A stretch of DNA of 37,421 bases. Source: an uncultured Clostridia bacterium. GTDB lineage: Bacteria > Bacillota > Clostridia > Oscillospirales > CAG-382. The number at the start of each line of letters is the position of its first letter. Within the stretch, counting starts at the first letter, position 1. The notes under the pieces were generated by a model that made no database searches, had not been told where the DNA came from, and saw only the letters and a program-made list of their open reading frames with translations. Positions 23,316-30,864 of the stretch are shown here, in pieces. The translations under genes and the position numbers were made by a program. The stretch covers positions 1-37,421 of the forward strand of contig CALWBE010000034.1 in the NCBI GenBank assembly GCA_944375955.1, read 5' to 3'.

Positions 23316-23642
23316 ATGGATCTTACGGTATGGAACGAAAAAGACAAGCTGTTTCTGCGCCTGTCCGGAGAAATAGATCATCATGCAGTAAAAGACACAA
23401 GGAAAGAGGTAGATGACCTTATAGCAAAAAACCGTCCCAAAACATTAATAATGGATCTTTCATCCATTGATTTCATGGATTCATCAGGACTTGGTTTTGT
23501 ACTTGGAAGGCTTAGAAAAATGAATGATATAAAAGGCAACATGCTTATACTAAATCCTGCAAAACGCGCCGAGGAGATGCTGAAAATGGCAGGAGCGGAT
23601 AAACTTGTAAAAATAATGCGCTCAGATGATCATAGCGCATAA
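23316..23642 (+). CDS. spoIIAA: Anti-sigma F factor antagonist SpoIIAA
   Basis: A 108-residue STAS-domain protein. The regulatory serine lies in DSSG (residues 55-58, IDFMDSSGLGFVLGR), the site phosphorylated by SpoIIAB and dephosphorylated by SpoIIE in known systems. Unphosphorylated SpoIIAA pulls SpoIIAB off sigma-F in the forespore. Very strong ribosome site CGGAGGTG upstream of ATG 23316. First of the spoIIAA-spoIIAB-sigF operon, whose gene order is diagnostic for endospore formers. Confidence 0.95.
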   Translation: MDLTVWNEKDKLFLRLSGEIDHHAVKDTRKEVDDLIAKNRPKTLIMDLSSIDFMDSSGLGFVLGRLRKMNDIKGNMLILNPAKRAEEMLKMAGADKLVKIMRSDDHSA

Positions 23643-23645
23643 AAA

Positions 23646-23673
23646 AATTCCGTGCAAAAACACGAAAGGAATT
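23646..23673 (+). promoter_or_regulatory. Hairpin covering the spoIIAB ribosome binding site
   Basis: AATTCC (23646-23651) pairs with GGAATT (23668-23673), stacked near CGTG/CACG (23651-23654 with 23661-23664). The spoIIAB ribosome site AAAGGA (23665-23670) is within the 3' arm, so folding could lower SpoIIAB translation. Pairing seen; effect inferred. Confidence 0.45.
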
Positions 23674-23678
23674 AAAAA

Positions 23679-24149
23679 ATGAAAAAATGTCAGAATTATT
23701 TTAAAACAATTCTGTATGCCTCGTCAGTAAACGAGTCATACTCGCGGATAATAGTATCCGCATTTGCGTCACAGCTTGATCCGACCGTAGAGGAAATAGC
23801 GGATATAAAAACCGCGGTTTCCGAAGCGGTCACAAACTGTATAGTGCACGCATATAAAAATGAAACAGATGAGAAAAAGAAAAAGATATACATAGAAGCT
23901 TCATACGATACAGACGGAATATTTACAGTATCCGTAAAAGACCGCGGCTGCGGCATACCAGATATTAAGAAAGCAATGGAACCTCTTTTCACGACAGATG
24001 CGGCAAACGAACGGAGCGGCATGGGCTTTTCAATAATGGAAAGCTTTACAGATAAGCTGCACGTAACCTCACGTGAGGGCGTAGGTACAAAAGTCACGAT
24101 GTCAAAACGGCTGAAGCCCAAAAAACAGCTTTTCGGAGGGAATAATTAA
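23679..24149 (+). CDS. spoIIAB: Anti-sigma F factor SpoIIAB
   Basis: A 156-residue GHKL-type serine kinase that holds sigma-F inactive and phosphorylates SpoIIAA. ATP-site motifs are visible: the N box AVSEAVTNCIVHAY, the G1 box VKDRGCGIPDIKKAM and the G2 box NERSGMGFSIMESF. Length is close to the B. subtilis protein (146), with a slightly longer basic C-terminus. It starts 36 nt after spoIIAA and its ribosome site can be folded into a hairpin. sigF follows 43 nt downstream. Confidence 0.95.
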   Translation: MKKCQNYFKTILYASSVNESYSRIIVSAFASQLDPTVEEIADIKTAVSEAVTNCIVHAYKNETDEKKKKIYIEASYDTDGIFTVSVKDRGCGIPDIKKAMEPLFTTDAANERSGMGFSIMESFTDKLHVTSREGVGTKVTMSKRLKPKKQLFGGNN

Positions 24150-24192
24150 AAATACCGTTTCTGTTTTTAACATAAAAAGGAATTGAGCTATT

Positions 24193-24909
24193 ATGTATGA
24201 TAACGCAAGAAATATCGTACTTGTCAGGCGTGCCAAGGAGGGAGACCGTGAAGCTCTTGAAAGCGTACTGCGCGAAAATGCGGGCCTAATTAAAAGCGTG
24301 GCGCTGAGATTTCAGGGCAGAGGTCAGGATACCGAAGATCTGATACAAATAGGGACTATCGGTATGATGAAAGCGGTGCACGGATTCGACGAAGAATTCG
24401 GCACTGCTTTTTCCACCTATGCAGTTCACATGGTATCTGGAGAACTTAAGCGTTTTTTGCGTGACGACGGTCTTATAAAAGTAAGCCGTGACATAAAACG
24501 CAGGGGATATATAATATATAGGGCAAGCGAGGATTTTGCGGCAAAAAACGGAAGAGAGCCAAAAATTTCCGAGCTTTGCGAAATATGCGACATGAGTCAG
24601 GAAGATGTAATAACGGCGCTTGAGGCAATGACTCCGGCGGTATCTCTTCAGGAAAAGCTGGGAGACGACGATTCGTCGTCTTTTGAAGAACTGGTAGGAG
24701 TTGACAACAGTGAAGAGATCACAGATAAGCTTGCTTTAAGCGAAGCTTTAAAAAATCTTCCTAAAGATGAACAAAAACTCATTTATCTCCGATATTTCCG
24801 CGGTCTTACACAAAGTGAGAGCGCAAAACAGCTCGGCATGACTCAGGTAAAAGTATCAAGAAGAGAAAAAAAAATAATAGAAAAACTGCGAAAAGAAATG
24901 ATAGTTTAA
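24193..24909 (+). CDS. sigF: Sporulation sigma factor sigma-F
   Basis: A 238-residue sigma-70-family factor of the SigF/SigG group. Region 2 carries DTEDLIQIGTIGMMKAVHGFD...AFSTYAVHMVSGELKRFLRDD, region 3 PKISELCEICDMSQEDV, and region 4 the helix-turn-helix LTQSESAKQLGMTQVKVSRREKK. Its place directly after spoIIAB identifies it as sigma-F, the first forespore-specific sigma. Ribosome site AAAAGGA. The operon ends at the terminator at 24937. GerA-type operons such as the one immediately upstream are usually transcribed by the later forespore sigma-G. Confidence 0.95.
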   Translation: MYDNARNIVLVRRAKEGDREALESVLRENAGLIKSVALRFQGRGQDTEDLIQIGTIGMMKAVHGFDEEFGTAFSTYAVHMVSGELKRFLRDDGLIKVSRDIKRRGYIIYRASEDFAAKNGREPKISELCEICDMSQEDVITALEAMTPAVSLQEKLGDDDSSSFEELVGVDNSEEITDKLALSEALKNLPKDEQKLIYLRYFRGLTQSESAKQLGMTQVKVSRREKKIIEKLRKEMIV

Positions 24910-24936
24910 AACGCTTTTACTATCATAAAAAATAAA

Positions 24937-24974
24937 AAAAACCGCTGTATTAATGAAGGTATACGGCGGTTTTT
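24937..24974. terminator. Bidirectional terminator between sigF and pyk
   Basis: AAAAACCGCTGTAT (24937-24950) pairs with ATACGGCGGTTTTT (24961-24974), including one G-U pair, with A-runs and T-runs on both sides. The genes on both sides converge on it. Confidence 0.88.
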
Positions 24975-24983
24975 ATTTTTTAT

Positions 24984-26396
24984 TCAAATAGTTTCTATTT
25001 TTAAAATATTCGTATTTCCCGAGACTCCGTTGGTCATGCCTCCCGTTATAATAATCTTATCGCCTTTATTCAAAGAAAAGCATGATTTAGCAGTACATTT
25101 AGCCGTATAAAACAGCACGTCGAGCGACTCGAATTTATCTATAAGGACCGGAGTAACTCCCCATGAAAGCGCAAGCCTCAGCCTTGTTTTTTCATTTGTC
25201 GTAAGCGCAAGTATATCAACGGGAGATCTGAAACGCGATACCATACGCGCTGTAACTCCTGACAGCGTGCATACCGCGATAAGCTTTGCGTTTACGTCAA
25301 TGGCCATTCCGCATGTCGCATGCGATATTGCGTCGACTGCATTTTTTATTGAAAATTCCTCCGTGCGGAAACGCGATTCATAGTTTATATTTTTTTCCGT
25401 GCTTTCCGCTATACGCGCCATCGTAGAAACAGCAAGAACCGGATATTTGCCGGCGGCAGTCTCGCCGGACAGCATGACCGCGCTCGTTCCGTCATATACC
25501 GCGTTTGCCACATCTGATGTTTCCGCGCGGGTAGGTCTCGGATTATGTATCATTGATTCCAGCATTTCTGTCGCCGTTATAACCCGCTTGCCGAGCATAC
25601 GGCATTTTGTTATTATTTTTTTCTGAATCGCCGGCAGCTCTTCAAACGGAATCTCAACTCCCATATCTCCCCTGCCTATCATTATTCCGTCGCATTCACG
25701 GCATATTTCCTCAATATTGTCTATGCCCGACTGATTTTCAATCTTCGCTATAAGCTCTATACCTTCGGCGCCGTTTTCTCTAAGATAATTTTTGACGTCA
25801 ATAAGATCCTGCGCCCGCGATACAAAAGAACATGCTATAAAATCAACGTCGTTTTCAATTCCGAAAAGCATATCGCTTTTGTCCTGTTCACTTAAATATT
25901 CCTGATGCAGAAGCTTGTTCGGGAAACTCATGCTCTTGCGGTCGGAAAGCTCGCCTCCGCATATTGTCCGGCATATTACGTCGGTATCTGTCTTTCTTAT
26001 AACCTCAAAAGATAAAAGTCCGTTGTTTAAAAGGATTTTGTCACCGGGTTCAAGATCGTCCGCTAACCCCTTATAGCTTACAGAAACACATTTGTTATTT
26101 CCCTGAACGTCTTTAGTCGTAAATGTAAATTCGTCTCCGTCATTTAATATTATCTTGCCGTTCTCAAAACTTTTTATCCTATATTCAGGTCCTTTTGTAT
26201 CAAGCATTATGGCAATAGGCAGTTTAAGCTTTTCACGCAGATTTTTTATCATATTGATTTTTTCAAGGTGATCTTTATGAGTGCCGTGCGAAAAATTAAG
26301 TCTTGCCACATTCATTCCGGCAGTCATCATTTCCGAAAGAGTTTTTTCATCCGAACACGACGGTCCTATAGTACATACGATTTTGGTTTTGCGCAT
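24984..26396 (-). CDS. pyk: Pyruvate kinase
   Basis: A 470-residue pyruvate kinase converting PEP and ADP to pyruvate and ATP. Seen: N-terminal TKIVCTIGPSC, NVARLNFSHG, the Mg/PEP-site signature IMIGRGDMGVEIPFEELPAIQK region, and ETSDVANAVYDGTSAVMLSGETAAGKYP. The C-terminal allosteric domain is present, but not the extra PEP-utiliser domain found in many Bacilli. ATG 26396 with AGGAGG 10 nt upstream is preferred to upstream in-frame codons. Single-gene unit with its own promoter. It draws on the same PEP pool as the PTS encoded at 4246-6293. Confidence 0.97.
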   Translation of the reverse strand: MRKTKIVCTIGPSCSDEKTLSEMMTAGMNVARLNFSHGTHKDHLEKINMIKNLREKLKLPIAIMLDTKGPEYRIKSFENGKIILNDGDEFTFTTKDVQGNNKCVSVSYKGLADDLEPGDKILLNNGLLSFEVIRKTDTDVICRTICGGELSDRKSMSFPNKLLHQEYLSEQDKSDMLFGIENDVDFIACSFVSRAQDLIDVKNYLRENGAEGIELIAKIENQSGIDNIEEICRECDGIMIGRGDMGVEIPFEELPAIQKKIITKCRMLGKRVITATEMLESMIHNPRPTRAETSDVANAVYDGTSAVMLSGETAAGKYPVLAVSTMARIAESTEKNINYESRFRTEEFSIKNAVDAISHATCGMAIDVNAKLIAVCTLSGVTARMVSRFRSPVDILALTTNEKTRLRLALSWGVTPVLIDKFESLDVLFYTAKCTAKSCFSLNKGDKIIITGGMTNGVSGNTNILKIETI

Positions 26397-26440
26397 TATC
26401 AGCTTTCCTCCTGTTATAATTAAAAACATTTCCCTATTTT

Positions 26441-26469
26441 ATAATACCAAAAATTATATTAAAAATCAA
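26441..26469 (-). promoter_or_regulatory. Promoter of pyk
   Basis: Minus strand TTGATT (26469-26464), 17-nt spacer, TATTAT (26446-26441), with the ATG about 45 nt further on. The remaining DNA to 26655 is AT-rich; a TATAAT at 26592-26597 could serve the divergent antiporter but lacks a good -35. Confidence 0.65.
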
Positions 26470-26655
26470 GTATGCACGATTATGTAATATTTAAATTTAT
26501 GTTATATTTATGTTTAATTTTGCTGTATTTTTATTATGCCTATTTTATTTACAAAGGATTTACATAAAAATGCCGTATATTGTGATAAAATTATAATAGA
26601 GGGTTATGTTTGAAAAATCAGGCATAATTAATTTTATGTTAGGGGGAGGTACACA

Positions 26656-28251
26656 GTGGCAGTCTTTCTTCTGCTTGCGTCAATCGTTATATTTGCATGT
26701 TTTGCGGCAAATAAACTTACTGGAAAACTCGGCATCCCGTCTCTGCTTGCATTTATCGTTCTCGGAATGCTGTTCGGTTCGGACGGACTATTTAAGATAG
26801 AGTTTGACGATTTTTCATTCGCCGAACAGATTTGTTCCGCAGCTCTTATATTCATTATGTTTTACGGAGGATTCGGAACTAATTTAAAAGCGGCAAAAGC
26901 CGTAGCAGTACCCGCAGTTCTGCTTTCATCCGCAGGAGTTATCATTACGGCGGGACTTGTAGGACTGTTCTGTCATTTTGTGCTGAAGACGGGATTTGCA
27001 GAAAGCTTTCTTATAGGCTCTGTTATATCATCTACTGATGCGGCATCTGTTTTTTCAATATTGAGGTCAAAAAGACTTAATTTAAAATACGGAACAGCTT
27101 CCATGCTTGAGCTTGAAAGCGGAAGCAACGATCCGTGCGCATATATGCTCACTTCAGTATTTATCGCCGTAGCGCAGGGCAGTGCAAGCGGTGGAAAAAT
27201 AGCATATATGATATTTGCTCAAAGCGTTTATGGTATTGTTTTCGGTGCGGCAATAGCATATATAAGCGTTTGGCTTATGAAAAAAATTTCATTTTCCGCC
27301 GACGGTTTTGATACAGTCTTAATGGTGGGAATTGCTCTTATCGCATATGCTCTCCCGGCTATGCTCGGAGGAAACGGATATTTAAGTACATATATTGTGG
27401 GAATAGTTTTAGGCAGCTGTAAAATTAAAAACAAAAAAAATGCCGTTCATTTTTTCGACGGTTTTGTCGGAATGCTGCAAATGTTAATATTTTTCCTTTT
27501 GGGGATTTTATCATTCCCGTCACAGCTTCCGCATGTTGCGCTGCCCGCCTTGACAATAGCGGTTTTTTTAACTCTTATTGCAAGGCCTGTGGCAGTCTCT
27601 TTAATTTTAACTCCATTTAAATGTCCTTTTCGCCAGCAGCTTCTTGTATCGTGGGCGGGATTAAGAGGTGCGGCATCAATAGTTTTTGCTATTATTGTGC
27701 GTCAAGCTGTAGATACAGGAAACGATATATTCCATATCACATTTTTTATTGTTCTGTTTTCTATTCTTCTTCAAGGTTCGCTTATTCCCCTTTTCTCAAA
27801 AAAGCTTAATATGATAGACGCCGGTTCTGACGTAATGAAAACCTTTAATGATTACAGTGATGAAACAACTATAAAATTTATCCGTTTTGAGGTTCCTTCA
27901 GGACACGAGTGGTGTGAAAAAGCGCTTAAGGATATACTTCTTCCCCCTGATACCTTAGCTGTTCTTATTGTACGAAATGGCGAAAAACTCATTCCGGACG
28001 GAAATACTCTGCTTCTTAAGGGCGACGAACTTATTCTTGCTGCTGAAAGTTCACCGGAACTGTCCGGGCTGTCTTTAAGCGAAATATACATAGGGAAAAA
28101 TCATAAATATATAGGTAAAAAGCTATGCGATATACCAAAAAGAGAAAACTCTCTCGTAATAATGATAAACAGAGGCGGACACGTCGTGATACCACGCGGA
28201 GACACTGAGCTTGCTGAAGGCGATACTCTTGTTATAAATAAAAGCAGCTGA
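26656..28251 (+). CDS. CPA1-type potassium(sodium)/proton antiporter with TrkA-C-like domains
   Basis: A 531-residue membrane antiporter. Residues 1-390 form about twelve hydrophobic segments with the CPA1 core signature SVISSTDAASVFSILR and the following LESGSNDP. Residues about 400-531 are cytosolic, with RCK_C/TrkA-C-like features (VLIVRNGEKLIPDGNTLLLKGDELILAAE, and a second similar stretch VVIPRGDTELAEGDTLVINK). This layout matches NhaP2/CvrA-like K+/H+ antiporters used in potassium and pH homeostasis. The start is GTG 26656 behind a strong GGGGGAGG. Ion preference cannot be determined from sequence. Confidence 0.9.
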   Translation: MAVFLLLASIVIFACFAANKLTGKLGIPSLLAFIVLGMLFGSDGLFKIEFDDFSFAEQICSAALIFIMFYGGFGTNLKAAKAVAVPAVLLSSAGVIITAGLVGLFCHFVLKTGFAESFLIGSVISSTDAASVFSILRSKRLNLKYGTASMLELESGSNDPCAYMLTSVFIAVAQGSASGGKIAYMIFAQSVYGIVFGAAIAYISVWLMKKISFSADGFDTVLMVGIALIAYALPAMLGGNGYLSTYIVGIVLGSCKIKNKKNAVHFFDGFVGMLQMLIFFLLGILSFPSQLPHVALPALTIAVFLTLIARPVAVSLILTPFKCPFRQQLLVSWAGLRGAASIVFAIIVRQAVDTGNDIFHITFFIVLFSILLQGSLIPLFSKKLNMIDAGSDVMKTFNDYSDETTIKFIRFEVPSGHEWCEKALKDILLPPDTLAVLIVRNGEKLIPDGNTLLLKGDELILAAESSPELSGLSLSEIYIGKNHKYIGKKLCDIPKRENSLVIMINRGGHVVIPRGDTELAEGDTLVINKSS

Positions 28252-28285
28252 TAATTTCTTAATGTTTGCTCTTAATAATAAAAGT

Positions 28286-28323
28286 AAAAAACAGAAGATG
28301 ACATAAGTCATCTTCTGTTTTTT
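28286..28323. terminator. Bidirectional terminator between the antiporter and dgoD
   Basis: A perfect 17-bp stem (28286-28302 with 28307-28323) around the loop ATAA, with A-run and T-run ends. It separates two convergent genes and can act in both directions. Confidence 0.92.
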
Positions 28324-28368
28324 AATAACAATTATTCTTACAATAGATCTTCTAAAAAACGACCTTGA

Positions 28369-29517
28369 TTACCACTCTGCAACAGAGCCGTCTTCATACC
28401 GCCATATAGGATTTTTCCATTCATGACCTATTTCAGCCATTTTTCTCACTTTTTCTTCATCTACGGAAATAGAAAGTCCCGGTTCTTTCAAACAGTTGAT
28501 AGCTCCGTTTTCATATTCAAAAACAGAACGGTCTGAAAGATAATCAAGCAAATCCGAGCCTTTATTGTAGTGTATACCCAGACTCTGTTCCTGAATAACG
28601 GCATTTGGAGTGCAAAAATCCAGCTGCACACATGCCGCAAGCGCAATAGGTCCCAAAGGACAGTGCGGAGCTACTGCTATGTCATACGCTTCCGCCATAG
28701 ACGCTATTTTTTTTACCTCTGAAATTCCTCCCGCATGGCTGAGATCAGGCTGTATAATATCTACTCCGCCGCCGGTAATGATATTTTTAAAGCCCCATCT
28801 TGTAAAATTCCTCTCGCCTGTAGCTATCGGAACCGTACAATGACGGCGAAGCTCGGCAAACGCTTCCTCATTTTCGGTAAGTACAGGTTCTTCTATAAAC
28901 ATAAGATGATATGGTTCAAGTTCTTTCATCAAAACCCTTGCCATCGCTTTATGTATTCTGCCGTGAAAATCAACCGCTATATCCATACGGTTTCCTAACT
29001 TTTCGCGTATAGACGCAACTCTTTCCACCGCGCTTTCAACTTTACTAAAATTATCTATCCAGCCTACTTCCGCCGTAGCGTTCATCTTTATTGCCGTGTA
29101 GCCTTCCTCATATTTGCGCACTGCCTCATTTGCCACTTCGTCCGGACGGTCTCCTCCTATCCAGCAGTAAACACGCAGTTTATCGCGCACCTTGCCCCCA
29201 AGCATCTCATATACCGGCATTCCGTAATATTTTCCTTTTATATCCCAAAGCGCCTGATCTATTCCTGACATTGCGCTTGAAAGAATAGGACCGCCCCGAT
29301 AAAATGCGGTTCTGTAAAGCGTTTGCCATATATCCTCTATTTCCAAAGCGCTCCGTCCGATTAAGGTGTCACACATCTCCCGCACCGCTGCCGCGACAGT
29401 CGATGCCTTTCCCTCAATAACAGGTTCACCCCATCCGACATATCCAGACTCGGTAGTTATCTTTAAAAAAAGCCATCTCGGCGGAACTTGAAAAAGCTCA
29501 TATTTTTTTATCTTCAT
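28369..29517 (-). CDS. dgoD: D-galactonate dehydratase (enolase superfamily)
   Basis: A 382-residue enzyme of the mandelate racemase/enolase superfamily, the same length as E. coli DgoD and strikingly alike from end to end: the N-terminal PPRWLFLKI, YRGGPILSSAMSGIDQALWDIKGK, metal ligands in VDFHGR, FIEEPV and ATGERNF, APHCPLGPIALAAC with the catalytic His, QEQSLGIHYNKG, and a C-terminal NPIWR...DGSVAEW. It dehydrates D-galactonate to 2-keto-3-deoxygalactonate. The kinase and aldolase for later steps are not in the window. A neighbouring sugar-acid substrate is possible within the superfamily but less likely given this resemblance. Lies 25 nt after the kinase gene. Confidence 0.9.
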   Translation of the reverse strand: MKIKKYELFQVPPRWLFLKITTESGYVGWGEPVIEGKASTVAAAVREMCDTLIGRSALEIEDIWQTLYRTAFYRGGPILSSAMSGIDQALWDIKGKYYGMPVYEMLGGKVRDKLRVYCWIGGDRPDEVANEAVRKYEEGYTAIKMNATAEVGWIDNFSKVESAVERVASIREKLGNRMDIAVDFHGRIHKAMARVLMKELEPYHLMFIEEPVLTENEEAFAELRRHCTVPIATGERNFTRWGFKNIITGGGVDIIQPDLSHAGGISEVKKIASMAEAYDIAVAPHCPLGPIALAACVQLDFCTPNAVIQEQSLGIHYNKGSDLLDYLSDRSVFEYENGAINCLKEPGLSISVDEEKVRKMAEIGHEWKNPIWRYEDGSVAEW

Positions 29518-29542
29518 AACTTTATATCCACTAAAAAATATT

Positions 29543-30649
29543 TTAATTATAATATTTATCTACTATACCGCACATTTTATCATAGCATGAAAGCATATTC
29601 TCACAAAGTCGTATCTGACATCTCGCCCGCTCAAGATTATGCCCTTCATGAGAGATGCGGAAATATTTATCTCCAGTTATATAGTCAAGCAAAAACCGCG
29701 AAGCAAGCTCATATGCTATCGTGACCGCGGCAAGAGCCATGCTGTCTTTTTCCGAGACTGTAAGAAAATTCTTCGACGCGGTAATAAATCCCCTTGTAAA
29801 CTGCTCGTAATATTCAAAGTTTATCCCTACCTTTGAAAGATCTGTCTCATCCTCAGCGGTATTGTTTGTTCCCCCTCGAACAGCATCGCCGAAATCATAT
29901 GCGGCAAGTCCCGGCATAACCGTGTCAAGATCCAGAACGCATATAGGCTTCCCCGTAACTTTATCAATAAGAATATTATTAAATTTTGTATCATTGTGAG
30001 TTACCCTATATGGAAGTATGCCGCATTCATGCAGTTCTACAAGACGTGAAAAATCTTTGCGGTGCTTTTCAAAAAAATCAATTTCCGCACGGCATGAATC
30101 ACATCTTCCCAGCTCATCTTTTTCAACTCCTGAAAAAAATACCTCTGTACGCTTTTTCGTGTTATGAAAATCCGGTATTGTTTCTTCAAGCGTATTCGCA
30201 TCAAATCCTGACAAAATATCCTGAAAACGTCCGAATGCAAATCCGGTATTATAAAGAACTTTTCCGTCGGTTATCATATCATATGTTCCGGCGTCAATAT
30301 ATTTTGAAACTCTCCAAAATCCCTCCGGAGCACTTACATAATTGCTGCCGTCAGATGTATTTTCAAACCCTAAAATCATAGATGCTTCAGGACTGTCGTC
30401 TCCGAATTTTTCAGAAATATAATCCGATACTTTTTTTATATTATTCATTATTATTTCAGGATTCGAAAAAACAAAATCGTTTACACGCTGAAAAACATAG
30501 CTATTAACACCGGCGCCTGAGGCAAAGTCGACTTTAAAAGTATCGTTTATATGACCGCTTCCTATTTTTTTCACGGCAGTGATACGACCGTCAATATTAT
30601 ACCTCGAAGCTATTTCCGAAATGCAGTTGTTTAAATTTTCTTCAGTCAT
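29543..30649 (-). CDS. APH-fold sugar kinase, N-acetylhexosamine 1-kinase-like
   Basis: A 368-residue phosphotransferase of the aminoglycoside-phosphotransferase fold. Seen: the N-terminal IGSGHINDTFKV glycine-rich loop, FQRVNDFVF, the catalytic HND at 218-220 (RVTHNDTKFNNIL) and the metal-binding LDLDTVMPG (Asp240/Asp242). These segments match NahK-type kinases, which phosphorylate N-acetylhexosamines at C1 in mucin-glycan salvage; a related sugar is possible. It is first in a two-gene unit with galactonate dehydratase, behind a perfect promoter. The pairing suggests host- or plant-derived galactose/hexosamine use, though the exact substrate is inference. Confidence 0.75.
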   Translation of the reverse strand: MTEENLNNCISEIASRYNIDGRITAVKKIGSGHINDTFKVDFASGAGVNSYVFQRVNDFVFSNPEIIMNNIKKVSDYISEKFGDDSPEASMILGFENTSDGSNYVSAPEGFWRVSKYIDAGTYDMITDGKVLYNTGFAFGRFQDILSGFDANTLEETIPDFHNTKKRTEVFFSGVEKDELGRCDSCRAEIDFFEKHRKDFSRLVELHECGILPYRVTHNDTKFNNILIDKVTGKPICVLDLDTVMPGLAAYDFGDAVRGGTNNTAEDETDLSKVGINFEYYEQFTRGFITASKNFLTVSEKDSMALAAVTIAYELASRFLLDYITGDKYFRISHEGHNLERARCQIRLCENMLSCYDKMCGIVDKYYN

Positions 30650-30755
30650 TAAAACAGTTTCCTTTCAATATTACCTAACTGCTTAAATTTGCCGTCTCTT
30701 TTTAAGCCGGCTTATTAACACATTAAAACACAATAGGTATATATCATAATTTAAT

Positions 30756-30784
30756 ATTATAATATATAAATATTTAATTGTCAA
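30756..30784 (-). promoter_or_regulatory. Perfect promoter of the kinase-dgoD unit
   Basis: TTGACA (30784-30779), 17 nt, TATAAT (30761-30756) on the minus strand. Just downstream in the leader the motif TGTGTT occurs twice (minus strand of about 30718-30734) and may be a regulator site; no regulator gene is adjacent. A strong promoter for a catabolic unit implies repression. Confidence 0.82.
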
Positions 30785-30803
30785 ATAAAAAACTTGAAAG
30801 CAG

Positions 30804-30832
30804 TTGACCAAGGTATAAATATAAGATATAAT
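30804..30832 (+). promoter_or_regulatory. Promoter of rlmD
   Basis: TTGACC (30804-30809), 17-nt spacer, TATAAT (30827-30832), placing the transcription start near 30839, about 26 nt before the ATG. It is divergent from the kinase-dgoD promoter, with the two -35 boxes about 20 nt apart. Confidence 0.75.
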
Positions 30833-30864
30833 AATATGGAATATATAATTTATACGGAGCAAAA

